Assembly: GCA_963575745.1 (NCBI GenBank)
Contig: CAUYUJ010005050.1
Coordinates: 1-64,000 of the forward strand
DNA length: 64,000 bases
Direction of reading: 5' to 3'
Origin: Prorocentrum cordatum
Taxonomy: Eukaryota > Sar > Dinophyceae > Prorocentrales > Prorocentraceae
How positions within the stretch are numbered: the stretch's first letter is position 1; every line of letters starts with the position of its first letter. Position numbers and translations under genes: made by a program. Of this stretch, positions 21,413 to 31,131 are shown piece after piece. The notes below the pieces were generated by a model. It searched no databases, was not told where the DNA came from, and saw only the letters and a program-made list of their open reading frames with translations.

Positions 21413-22088
21413 GTAAGGACAACCTCTCAGGCCACCCCGGCGGGGCCCGTGGTGGTGTCCTCGCCCACGGGGCGAGCGCACTCCCCCAGGCCACACGTTG
21501 CAGTTGTTGCCCCCGGGGGGGGAGCAACGCGCAACACCTCTGTCATACGCTGACGTAGATCTATAAATGTGTTTCCGAATCTCCGCTTCCGCAGAGGATT
21601 CTCGCGACGGCACACGCGCACGGGCGTTCGACAAATTTCGACATGCGCGCGCGCGACGCCTGTTTGGTAGCATGTTGTGAAAATCTTGAAAACCAAAAAC
21701 TGTTTTCTTAAGATTTCGCAAGAGCTCGCGCGTAAGCTATAGGAGCAAATCAGTGTTACGAAATCATGTGTTTTTGTATGTGTATTGGAAATTCGATTGC
21801 GAAATCCTTCTGGCACCAAAGGTTTTTGAACGATTCCGGCATGCGCGCGCGACGACTCGCGCGTGTGCAGTTCGTCCCGTGTTTTTGTAAGGGATTCGTG
21901 GAAAACTGCTATGCTAAAACAAAAAAGTCACCGCATAGTGCTTTTTAAACAGGAACCTCAGGGGGGGATACCAGATGGCCTGGGACATTGCGATTTCACA
22001 GTTATGAAGGACATGTGGTCAAAATCATTTGTGATTTACATACCCGAAAGGGGGGCGGTAACGCCCGGGGGTAGCGTCTTTTCTCTTT
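21413..22088. other. No recognisable gene
   Basis: Less GC-rich sequence containing CGCGCG-rich patches at about 21640 and 21845. No coding motif. Confidence 0.5.
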
Positions 22089-22370
22089 TTCAACGCGAGG
22101 ACCAAGGATTCCAATAGGATTATTATGGAATCCTGTAGGACCCTGTAGCGATCCTGTAAGATTCCTTCAGGATTCAAATTGGTGTCCTGTGGACTCCTGC
22201 AGGACCCTGCAGGGATCCTGTATGATTCCAACAGGATGCCTATAAGGGTCCCTATGGAATCCTGTAGGGCCCTGTAGGGATCCCGAAGAATTCCTATAGG
22301 AGACCGATGGAATACGGGAGGGTTCTCTAGGAATCCTATAATATTCAAAAAGAATTCCTACAGAATCCTT
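22089..22370. repeat. Degenerate ~30-bp repeat
   Basis: Repeats built on 'AATCCTGTAGGACCCTGTAG' followed by 'GGATCCTGTA' with many substitutions, about nine units. Confidence 0.7.
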
Positions 22371-22689
22371 GAGAGGGGTGGGCCGAAATCAAGTTTCGGT
22401 GGAGCTCCCTGAGCCACGATCCTCGGGAGGGGTGCGGCGAAATCAAGCCTCGGTGGAGCTCCCTGTGGGGCCAGGGCCACGATCCGTGAGAAGGGTGCGC
22501 CCTTTGGGGCGTGTATGGGACTCCGCAGCAGCCCCGAAAGGACCTTCCGAGCAGCGCCGCCGAGCCTTCAGACCCCCGCAGCGGCCTGGCGAGGCCTCGT
22601 GGCGTTGCTCGGACCAGGGGCCTTGCGGGGCCCGTGCGTGGCCCCGTGGCGTTGTTCGGGGGGGGTCGAGCAACGGGCCTTCAGTAGTG

Positions 22690-22713
22690 TCCTCGAGAAC
22701 AACAACAGCAACG

Positions 22714-22755
<42 letters not shown>

Positions 22756-22757
22756 CC

Positions 22758-22789
<32 letters not shown>

Positions 22790-22846
22790 CCACAACAACA
22801 ACAACAACAACAGCAACAACAACAACCACAATAACAACAACAACAA

Positions 22847-22905
<59 letters not shown>

Positions 22906-22993
22906 CCAACACCAACAACAACAACAACACCAACAACAACAACAACAACAACAACGATAACAATAACAACAACAACAACAACAACAACAACTA

Positions 22994-23049
<56 letters not shown>

Positions 23050-23117
23050 GCAGCCATCACCACCAACAACAGCAACAACACCAACACCAACAACAACAAC
23101 ACAAACAACAACAACAC

Positions 23118-23149
<32 letters not shown>

Positions 23150-23206
23150 GCAGCAGCAGCAGCAGCAGCAACAAAAACAACAGCAGCAGCAACAACAACA
23201 ATCGTT
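22690..23206. repeat. (AAC)n array, 0.5 kb
   Basis: AAC/ACA trinucleotide repeat with occasional AGC and ACC, ending in a short CAG run (about 23150-23170). It yields poly-Thr, poly-Asn, poly-Val and poly-Leu frames on both strands. Confidence 0.97.
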
Positions 23207-23447
23207 TTAAAACTGTTCGCCCTTATCTGCTCGAGTGCCGAATAACGCGAATTTCCCAAACCCTCGATACCCGCCCTTGTCGTCTTCGATCGAACCCTTT
23301 TGGGGGGCATACCTTTCTTCCCTGCAGGCCGGGCCCAGGCAAGCGGCGGGGCGGCCGCGGACCGTCGGCCTGGCCAGCGGCAGCGCTGATCGGCGGGGCG
23401 GCCGCGGACCGTCGACCCGACCCCAAGAGGGACGGACAGGGGACCGA

Positions 23448-23520
23448 CCACGACGACGACGACGACGACGACGACGTCGACGACGACGACAACGTCGGCG
23501 ACGGCGACGACGATGAGCGA
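23448..23520. repeat. (CGA)n trinucleotide repeat
   Basis: GAC/CGA run with GTC interruptions. Confidence 0.92.
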
Positions 23521-23539
23521 AGGCGAGAGCGAGAGAGAA

Positions 23540-24325
23540 CGACAGCAGAGCCACGAAGGACACGAAGTAGGCCACGAAAGACGACAGCGGGGACACGAAG
23601 GGAATACGTATGGGGCCACGAAGAGCGCGAACGAGCGTGGGCCACGAAGGGCAGATAATGCGGGGCCACAGAAGGCAACGATGGGGCGGGCCACTGAGGG
23701 TAGCACCTGGGCAACGTAGGACAATGAGGGGGCCACAAACGGCGACAGCGGGGCCACGAAGGGCATGCACATGGGGCCACAACGGGCGCGAACGAGCGGG
23801 GGCCACGAAGGGCATACGTATGTTGGGCCGCGGAGGGCAAGGACGGGGCCACTGAGGGCAGCAACGGGGACACGAAGGGCAGCGAGGGGGCCACGAAGGG
23901 CGACAGCGGGGCCACGAAGGGCATGCATATGGGACCACCACGGGCGCGAACAAGCGGGGGCCACGAAGGGCATACATATATAGGGCCACGAAACAAAGCG
24001 AGGGGGCCACGAAGGGCTGCAACGGGGCCACGAAGGGAAGCAAGGGGGGCACGAAGGGCTGCAACGGGGCCACGAGGGGCTGCAACGGGGCCACGAAACA
24101 AAGCGAGGGGGCCACGAAGGGCTGCCACGGGGCCACGAAACAAAGCGAGGGGGCCACGCAGGGTTGCAACGGGGCCACGAAGGGCAACGAGGAGGCCACG
24201 AGGGGCTGCAACGGGGCCACGAAACAAAGCGAGGGGGACACGAAGGGCTGCAACGGGGCCACGAAACAAAGCGAGGGGGCCACGAAGGGCTGCAACGGGG
24301 CCACGAAAGGCAGCGAGATCCCGAT
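23540..24325. repeat. 21-bp minisatellite
   Basis: Units 'GGGGCCACGAAGGGCTGCAA' plus C and 'GGGGCCACGAAACAAAGCGA' plus G. The two forms alternate in the right half, giving a higher-order repeat, and the array degrades leftwards. Frames stay open because 21 is a multiple of three. Confidence 0.88.
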
Positions 24326-24819
24326 TCCTAGGTAATCTGTGAAGGAGTCCTAAGCGTGAGCGCGACTCCTGGGTGCCTGGGTGTCGGGAGCGCGGCGCTG
24401 GAGTAAATTGTAAGAAATCCCACCAGCCCTTTGGGCGTGAGTGGTTTCGAGAGCCCGCTCTGTCCTCAACCCCCCTTCTTCCCCTTCGGGGAGGGGTTTA
24501 CCCCTCCCCCTGCCCCCTCCCCTGGACCTGGAGAGGGCGGGCGGAGTGGTGTCAAGGGGGTATTTTGCGACTCCTGGGAGGGCCAAAAAAACGACGACCC
24601 TCACGAGGATTCTGGTCCCGAGGGGGGGAGACCGTTTGGCGCATCAACTCGTCTTTGAAGCCAAAAACATTGATTTTACTACGGTTTCGGCCCCTGTTTG
24701 GCCTTCTGAGGGGGCCGCGCTCATCGTCCTTCATAGCAAAATTATTGATTTTACTAAGGTTTTGGCGTCATTTTGACATTTTCAGGGGGTAGCTCTCATT
24801 GGCTCTTCTGAGGAAGTCG
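24326..24819. other. No gene; a ~70-bp duplication
   Basis: The text from about 24660 ('CAAAAACATTGATTTTACTA') recurs in altered form from about 24737 ('CAAAATTATTGATTTTACTA'), each followed by a 'CTCAT' near the end. Otherwise nothing recognised. Confidence 0.55.
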
Positions 24820-25022
24820 CAAGAGGCCCCAAGATGGCCCCAAGAGGCCCCCAGGAGGCTCCCAAGAGGCCTCCAAGAGGCCCCCAAGAGGCCCCCAAGA
24901 GGCCCCAAGAGGCCCCCAAGAGGCCCCCAAGAGGCCCCCAAGAGGCCCCAAGAGGCCCCAAGAGGCCCCCAAGAGGCCCCCAAGAGGCCCCCAAGAGGCC
25001 CCCCCAAGAGGCCCCAAGAGGC
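24820..25022. repeat. AAGAGGCCCC minisatellite, left part
   Basis: Units of about 10-12 bp, 'CCCCAAGAGGC' with one to several C. The same array resumes on the other side of LINE B at 32344. Confidence 0.95.
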
Positions 25023-25023
25023 T
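25009..25023. repeat. Target-site duplication, 3' side of LINE B
   Basis: 'AGGCCCCAAGAGGCT' is identical to 32344-32358. The last base may be shared with the poly(A) complement, so the duplication is 14-15 bp. The site lies in a tandem repeat, which weakens the call somewhat. Confidence 0.72.
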
Positions 25024-25031
25024 TTTTTTTT
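25023..25031 (-). other. Poly(A) tail of LINE B
   Basis: Nine T on the plus strand (A9 on the element strand) at the junction with the minisatellite. Confidence 0.85.
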
Positions 25032-25040
25032 CACCCCAGA

Positions 25041-25117
25041 TCCAGCGCCGCGGACTCCGCCACGCTGGAGGCTTGCCGCACTGAGCTCAGTGCGGCCCCG
25101 CGAGGCCCGCGGGCCTC
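25041..25117 (-). promoter_or_regulatory. Three consecutive 3' UTR hairpins of LINE B
   Basis: The stems are 25041-25047 with 25063-25069 (7 bp, 15-nt loop), 25076-25095 ('CCGCACTGAGCTCAGTGCGG', a perfect palindrome) and 25102-25117 ('GAGGCCCGCGGGCCTC', a perfect palindrome overlapping the ORF2 stop). In several LINEs a 3' stem-loop is what the reverse transcriptase recognises; here that role is inferred. Confidence 0.6.
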
Positions 25118-28100
25118 ACCCGCCTCTCCTCGTGGGCACCATCTCGGCGGGGAGCGGCCTGCCCGTCTGCGGGTGGCAGCCGCGGAGGATGCGGTCCCGC
25201 CTCTTCCTCCTGGAGTCCGCTCCTCCGTCGGCCCCTCGCCGCGGCAGGGGCCCAGGACAGGCGCGGCCCAAGCTGGCCCTCCTCACCGCCGAGTGGGCCC
25301 CGCACACGCGGCAGACGACGTAGGGGCCGACGACCTCCACGACATGCGCCATCCTGAGATCCTCCTCGGCGCTCGGCGGGCCCTCGAGGACAGGCACGTC
25401 CGCCGCCTCCCTGCATCTCCGAGGCGACCTCGACCTCCGAGGTGACCTCCCTGCAGCACTGCCGTCTTCTCCATCATCTCCGCCTGCAGCTGCCGCCGCC
25501 ACCGCCGCGCCAGCGCAGGCCGCCGCCGCCCCCAGGGCGCCGCCAGCCCCACGCCCTGCAGCCGTGGACGCCTCCTGCCTTGCAGCCCTCTGCCTCCGCG
25601 CGCATGCGGCTCCCACTCTAGCCTCCAGCGAGCCCCGCTCCTCGCTGGACTGGTGGCCCACCGCCTGCCAGGGAGGGGGTGCGCAAGCGGAGGCCCACAG
25701 CTTCTTCCTCATCCTGGCCGAAGCTGCACGCTTGCCGCACCGCGTGCACACCAGCCAAGCTCCACACACCTCGACCTCGTGCCTCGTGAGGCTGACGTAG
25801 GGCCTCTGCTGCTTCCTCCTTCTGCTCGGCCCCGTCCTGGGCGGCACGTCGGGCCATCCTTCCTTCATCTCCTGGTACCACCAGCCGATGTTCTGGATGG
25901 CCCACTTCACCTTCTCATCCAGGCTCTCCAGGGTCTGCTCCCTGCCGTACCCGAAGTCCTCCGCGGCCCCACGCTTGGCCAGGGCGTCCACCGCCTCATT
26001 GCCCCTGGCCACTTGCTGCGCCAAGCCCTCGAGCCTGCTGATGGCCGCTCTGGACCTGTGGGCCTTCACATGCATCACCCACTCTGGCTCAAGCCCCACG
26101 TCCGCGATCTTGTGCCAGATCCTCCTCCAGACGTCCGCGTGCGGCCTTCCCCAGCTTAAGCACCACCTCGGCCCCCTCCTGATGCCGTCAAGGATGCCCT
26201 GGTGGTCCGTGAAGATCCTGCACGGCGGCAGCACCGTCTCCAAGGTCTTTAAGAAAGCCCACATCTCGGCCCTCTTGACCGTCTTCTGCTCCTTGAAGCG
26301 GCATGGCAGGGGGCCCCAGAGCTGCACCGTGGGGGCGCCTCCCGCGTCGATGGCCATCGCGGCCCACCCCGCCTGCGCCCAGCAGCTGGTGCCCAGCTTG
26401 GAGCCGTCGCACACGATGTCGCCCGACAGGAGGGCGCCCGCCCCCTGGAGGACGTCGCAGTGGAAGTCCGCCTCGTCGACCGACCTGTGGGCCCAGTCCG
26501 CCGAGGGGTCCCGCGCCAGCCCACGCGTCCAGAGCAAACCGTCCTCCTGCTGCTCCGCCACGTGCTGCCACTCCGCCTGCGCTCGCCTCCTGACCTCGAG
26601 CAGCGCGGGGCACCGAAAGAAACGATGATGCGGGGTGCCGACCGCCAGCCCACACCCAATGCAGATGTCGGTCGGCGTGATGCTGATCTCGGCATGCCTG
26701 CTCATGGCCCAGGCCCCCGCCAGCACCACCTTCCGAGCCGCCCGCTTCGCATGCGCAGGGAAAGCCCGCGCGGCCAGCTGCGCCACCACTGGCGGGAGCC
26801 TCGGGCCTGGGGCTAGGCTCCCCATGCCTGGCTGCTGCGCCGTCCACTGCTCCCACAGCACTCTGCGCAGGTCAGCCCTGAGGAGCGCCCCGACGTCAGT
26901 GGGGCACACCGCCGTGAGGTCCACCATCTCGCCGTCCTTTGTGCAGTAGACCGTCCACGACGGCCAGGTCCACCTCGCTCTCCTCAGTGACATGATGACC
27001 GCCCCCGCGGGTCCTTTGACCTTGGCCCACTGCGGGCTCATGCCCACCTCCTTCTGCTGCTGCCTCCACGCGTTGCTCATCTGCTCACTCAGGAGGACAG
27101 CCTCACTGCCAACACTCGTCCTCCTGCTTATCTTGTCCTCCGCGATCTCCATTTGGCTGCCCGCCACCAGCAGCAGCTCGACCAGGCTCTCAATGGTGCT
27201 GACACCTAGGTAGCCTTCCTCTTCCTGCATGCCTCCTTCGCTTCCTTCCCAGGGACATTGCGCCCTTCTCGACCCCAGCAGCCGCCGCACCACCTTCTGC
27301 AGCGCGACCTGCTCTTGCCTGTACTGCGAGATGACCTGGGCGCGGCAATCCTCGTCGAGCGCGTCGAGGTAACGGAAAGCTGCACGCCTTCTCCAGCACG
27401 CCCTCCGCCACGCACGCCGACACACTTCTGCAGCAAGACACTCCGCCTCCTGAGCCTCCTCCTGGGGCAAGCTTCCACCTGTGGCCTTGGGAACCGCCTC
27501 CCTCCTGAGTTCACTGCGGAGGCCTGCCTGCGCTGCCTCCTGCAGGTACTCCGCGACCAGGGGAACACTCCACTGGCTCCAGTCCTCCTGCCGCTGGTGC
27601 TTCTCGCCCCTCAGATCCTTGATCCACAACGCCGTCCAGACACCGAGGGCATCCCTGAGCCTAGCACCCGCCTCAGGCCTGAAGGCCTGCTGGCGACAGG
27701 GTTGCACCTGCCCCTGGCCCCCTGCAACGAGCACTCTCAGGTATCCTGCCACGGCCTGTTCCCAGACGGCCCTCGCCCACCTGACCACTGGCGCAAGTGT
27801 GGCCTCCTCGGTGGGGTCCTCCTTCAGCACCGCCAACTGCAGGGTGAGGCTCTTGGCTCCTCTCGAACCTGGAAGCAACTGGCCTGCCGCTCTCCTTACC
27901 TGCTGCAGCTGGTGGTCTGGCATGCCCAGGCACTTGCACCCATACATTACCGATCTCTTGAGGCCGCACTTGTACACCAAGCCAACCCCTCTAGTCACAC
28001 CTTTGCCTGAGCCTTTCAGCCCCTTTAGCCTGGCGACCCTGTTCCTCACGCGCTTGAACCTCTTGCCACTCTTGTTCTTGGCCGCCGTCCCGTGGGCCAC

Positions 28101-30929
28101 CACGTCGACTCCGAGGTAAGGGCAGGCCAGCACCAAAGGCAGCCCTCTCTCTGCCGCATCCTGCTTGAGAGCCTGTCTCAGCCACTTGGTGCTGGCCATG
28201 ACCGCCCCCTTGCCCTGGTCGCCCAGGGAGAACTCGAGCCCCAAGGCCGCGAAGCCGTCCACGCTGTCGTCCACAACGGACGGGAAGCTGTCCACGATCC
28301 ACTGCTGCGCCCCTCGCTGCCTGAGGCACAAATCGTCAACATACATCCTCCATTGCACCAGCGGGTACTCCACAACCAAACCGTCAATCGTGTCCTGTAT
28401 GACCATCTTGAGGAAACCCACCGAGAACTTGCTGCCCGCGATGATCGTAGCCACTGTCCTCGTCTCCTCCGAGATGGCCCCCCCCGCGTTGACTCGCCTC
28501 GCCATGGCAAAGTAGGAGCACACCACCGCCAGCACCCCCGTATTGAAGCCCATGGCCTTACCACGCTCCCACAGCACATGCAAGCTCACCCTCTCGAACG
28601 CCTTGACCAGGTCGAGGATGGCCGTCACCGTCGCTAGGGTACGCGGGTCCGAATCCTGCACCTCGTCGCCCTCGTTGGCGAGGAGAACCTCCCAAGCCGC
28701 GTCCTCCGCCGCCTTGCCGAAGGCCGTGCAATCCCAAGAGCGCTGGTTCGCCTTGGCCCACTCGATCATGTAGGGCTCCCTCATGATCTCCCACACCCTC
28801 ACCAGGGTCGGGAGGAGGCCGATGGCACGATCGACCGCTACGCTCTTCGGGATCAGGAAGAAAATGACCGCGGCTGCATGCAGCGGCCAGACGAGCGCGC
28901 GCTCCACCTCCCTCAGGATCTGCAGGAGCGTCCAGTGCGCTGCGTCCGAAGCCCCCTGCAGCATGGCGGGGTGCCAGCGGTCCACTCCTTGTGCTGTCTT
29001 TTTCTTGAAGGTGCGCGCCACTTTCTTTAACTTGGCCAAGTCGTCCTCTGTGAACTCTGGCAACTCCTGACGCGGCTCCGTCTCCCACCGCCGCTCCTGC
29101 TCCTGCATCGGGTCGTTCACCTTCCAGACTGCGTTCCACTCCCCCAGGGCCGCTTCCGCTGCCCGCAACGGGTCTGCCGAAGCTCGGGGTGTACTCGCTC
29201 TCCTCGGCCTCCAAATGTCCACTGGTTTGCTGATTCTGTGGAGTCCGCCCGCTGCTCCTTTCGCAGCCTCCTCCAGCTTTTCAGCCCACTGCCTCCTTCT
29301 TTCATTTACCAGGGCCTGGTCCTCCCGCTTGGACCGCTCCTTGGCCTCCAGGATCATCGCGTCCAGGCTGGCTTTCTGGTCAGCACCTCGCCAGCGCCCT
29401 TTCGCCAGCAGGGTACACCTTTCTTTCCACCGCTCCTTCTCCTCGCCGACCAGCTCACACCTGAACTCGTGGCTCACGCTCCTGAGGCGTTCCTCCAGAT
29501 CACTAGCTATCATGCCCCACTCCTGGCGCGCACGGGCACTGCCCGAAGACGACCTGAGCCTCTCGTAGTTCCCCGCCAGGGTCTGCAAAGTGCGCGCGAG
29601 CCATCGCCACCACAGAGCGTCTCCTTGCGGGGCTGGGTGGTTGCCGCCTCCTCTGAGGATCGCTCTCTCTTTCCAGCGCGGTGGGCCCGCACGCCCTGCG
29701 CACTCATGCCTGGGGTGCCACTCCAGCCCCCGCGCCGCGAAAGCCTCGCGCTCCAGCTTGCCAATGAAGGAAGCCCAGGTCCTGGTCGCCACCGTCACGT
29801 CGCTGAAAACCCCCACCTCGTCGTATAGGGGCGGCTCAGGCGCGCACCCGATGCTGATTCCTTCCAACTTCTTCGGCGTGATGAGAATCCGCTCCTTCCT
29901 CTCCTGCGGCCTCAGGTCGAGCGTGATCCCCACCGGCTTGTGCGGCGCCGAAGGCCAAGACTCGTGGATGGCCACCTTCCTCACTTGGCCTGCCAACTCC
30001 CTCGATACTACGAAATAGTCTATTGTGGAACATCCACTCGCAGACCGACAGGTTCCGCTCGCGGCAGAGGGGGCCACCAGCGTCGCGCCAATGAGCTTGA
30101 TCGAATCCAAACCCGCCAGGACGGCAGGGGCATTCTGGAAGTCCCCGCACAACACCCACGGCATGTTGAGCTCGTGCAGCTTCCCCAACACGTGGTCCAT
30201 CAGCCCCCTGTTCCGCCGCGACATCTGCTCGGCCGTCCACAGGTACACCGTCGCCACCACGATGCCGCCTCTACCTACTGCTACCCATGCCGCTGCAGCT
30301 CTTCCTGGGGATCCTCTGGGGGACCAATCCCAGCTGGTCTGCCCACACACGTACGCCATGCCAATCCTGTTCGGCACAGCGATTCCCACTCCTGCAGAGG
30401 TTCCTGGCTCACCCATGGGGCCCAGCGTGGGCACCGCCTCCGCTCCACCAACTTGGTAGCCACTCTGACGCAAACTGTGGGTAACTCCAGCCCACTGGTC
30501 CTCTTTCAGGCGGTGCTCCTGGAAGGCGTAGATGTGCTTCTGCTGCCCCACCTTCTTCTCCAAGAGCTTCTCTCTGATGGTTCCCCATCCCGAGCCGTTG
30601 AAAGTCCACACAATGACCACCTGCTTGTCGTCATTCGCCTTGTCAACCAGGAGCCTCATCATGCGGCGGTCGTGCAGGACCCTCGCGTATCCTCGCCACT
30701 GGCCCGAGTCTGCCCCCTGACTCCTCGCCGTCGCCGCAGGCACGAAGCCGCGCAACGGCCCCGCGGGCGTGGACCTGGCCACACTTCCCGCCCTCAAGAC
30801 ACCGTGCTCACTCCTCGCCAATGCCGCAGGCCGTGGGCCGCGCACAGGCCCCGCGGGCGTGGACCTGGCCACACTTCCCGCCCTCTGGCTGGCTCCCGCT
30901 GCTCCGCGCCCGCCACGCTCATCATCCAT
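25116..30929 (-). CDS. LINE B ORF2: endonuclease, reverse transcriptase, RNase H, zinc motifs
   Basis: 1937 residues from the ATG at 30929, about 200 nt after ORF1 ends and in a different frame. The endonuclease domain (about 100-340) shows 'WTFNGSGW' (N111), 'FQEHR' (E138), 'LCGDFQNAP' (D263), 'IDYFVVS' (D304) and 'SAPHKPV' (H330). The reverse transcriptase (about 640-960) shows 'TAQGVDRWHP', motif A 'ILDLVKAFERVS' (D773) and motif C 'YVDD' (863-866). A 'CIGC...HH...C' zinc-like motif lies at 1423-1440. The RNase H domain has D1508 ('CDGSK'), E1555 ('AEMWA'), D1575 ('TDHQG'), H1624 ('VKAHRS') and D1648 ('GNEAVDALAK'), the full DEDD plus His set. The C-terminus carries two related Cys motifs: C1728/C1731/C1749 and C1873/C1876/C1891. 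All key residues are present, so the protein is probably active. It would nick the target, reverse transcribe the RNA and remove the template. Reinitiation or frameshifting may start it earlier, since the frame is open back to 32318. Confidence 0.88.
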   Translation of the reverse strand: MDDERGGRGAAGASQRAGSVARSTPAGPVRGPRPAALARSEHGVLRAGSVARSTPAGPLRGFVPAATARSQGADSGQWRGYARVLHDRRMMRLLVDKANDDKQVVIVWTFNGSGWGTIREKLLEKKVGQQKHIYAFQEHRLKEDQWAGVTHSLRQSGYQVGGAEAVPTLGPMGEPGTSAGVGIAVPNRIGMAYVCGQTSWDWSPRGSPGRAAAAWVAVGRGGIVVATVYLWTAEQMSRRNRGLMDHVLGKLHELNMPWVLCGDFQNAPAVLAGLDSIKLIGATLVAPSAASGTCRSASGCSTIDYFVVSRELAGQVRKVAIHESWPSAPHKPVGITLDLRPQERKERILITPKKLEGISIGCAPEPPLYDEVGVFSDVTVATRTWASFIGKLEREAFAARGLEWHPRHECAGRAGPPRWKERAILRGGGNHPAPQGDALWWRWLARTLQTLAGNYERLRSSSGSARARQEWGMIASDLEERLRSVSHEFRCELVGEEKERWKERCTLLAKGRWRGADQKASLDAMILEAKERSKREDQALVNERRRQWAEKLEEAAKGAAGGLHRISKPVDIWRPRRASTPRASADPLRAAEAALGEWNAVWKVNDPMQEQERRWETEPRQELPEFTEDDLAKLKKVARTFKKKTAQGVDRWHPAMLQGASDAAHWTLLQILREVERALVWPLHAAAVIFFLIPKSVAVDRAIGLLPTLVRVWEIMREPYMIEWAKANQRSWDCTAFGKAAEDAAWEVLLANEGDEVQDSDPRTLATVTAILDLVKAFERVSLHVLWERGKAMGFNTGVLAVVCSYFAMARRVNAGGAISEETRTVATIIAGSKFSVGFLKMVIQDTIDGLVVEYPLVQWRMYVDDLCLRQRGAQQWIVDSFPSVVDDSVDGFAALGLEFSLGDQGKGAVMASTKWLRQALKQDAAERGLPLVLACPYLGVDVVAHGTAAKNKSGKRFKRVRNRVARLKGLKGSGKGVTRGVGLVYKCGLKRSVMYGCKCLGMPDHQLQQVRRAAGQLLPGSRGAKSLTLQLAVLKEDPTEEATLAPVVRWARAVWEQAVAGYLRVLVAGGQGQVQPCRQQAFRPEAGARLRDALGVWTALWIKDLRGEKHQRQEDWSQWSVPLVAEYLQEAAQAGLRSELRREAVPKATGGSLPQEEAQEAECLAAEVCRRAWRRACWRRRAAFRYLDALDEDCRAQVISQYRQEQVALQKVVRRLLGSRRAQCPWEGSEGGMQEEEGYLGVSTIESLVELLLVAGSQMEIAEDKISRRTSVGSEAVLLSEQMSNAWRQQQKEVGMSPQWAKVKGPAGAVIMSLRRARWTWPSWTVYCTKDGEMVDLTAVCPTDVGALLRADLRRVLWEQWTAQQPGMGSLAPGPRLPPVVAQLAARAFPAHAKRAARKVVLAGAWAMSRHAEISITPTDICIGCGLAVGTPHHRFFRCPALLEVRRRAQAEWQHVAEQQEDGLLWTRGLARDPSADWAHRSVDEADFHCDVLQGAGALLSGDIVCDGSKLGTSCWAQAGWAAMAIDAGGAPTVQLWGPLPCRFKEQKTVKRAEMWAFLKTLETVLPPCRIFTDHQGILDGIRRGPRWCLSWGRPHADVWRRIWHKIADVGLEPEWVMHVKAHRSRAAISRLEGLAQQVARGNEAVDALAKRGAAEDFGYGREQTLESLDEKVKWAIQNIGWWYQEMKEGWPDVPPRTGPSRRRKQQRPYVSLTRHEVEVCGAWLVCTRCGKRAASARMRKKLWASACAPPPWQAVGHQSSEERGSLEARVGAACARRQRAARQEASTAAGRGAGGALGAAAACAGAAVAAAAAGGDDGEDGSAAGRSPRRSRSPRRCREAADVPVLEGPPSAEEDLRMAHVVEVVGPYVVCRVCGAHSAVRRASLGRACPGPLPRRGADGGADSRRKRRDRILRGCHPQTGRPLPAEMVPTRRGG

Positions 30930-31131
30930 CTGCACTACGTCACGTCGGTGCCCTTCACTCTCGCTCCCCCCGAACTCCGCCTCCCACCCCTCAGGGTTCC
31001 AGCGGCTGTCGTCCCAAGGGAGGGTCCTCCCGCTCTGGCGCAGCTGCACCTGGACCGCGCCTCTCCACGGCGACTCGGGGTATCCGAGGTGGGTCCCATT
31101 GAGCACCAGGAACAAGAGGTCGCACGGCAAG

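Noticed and set aside
22369-23658. Poly-Thr/Asn frame of 429 residues and antisense poly-Val/Cys frames
   Set aside because: Produced by the AAC array.
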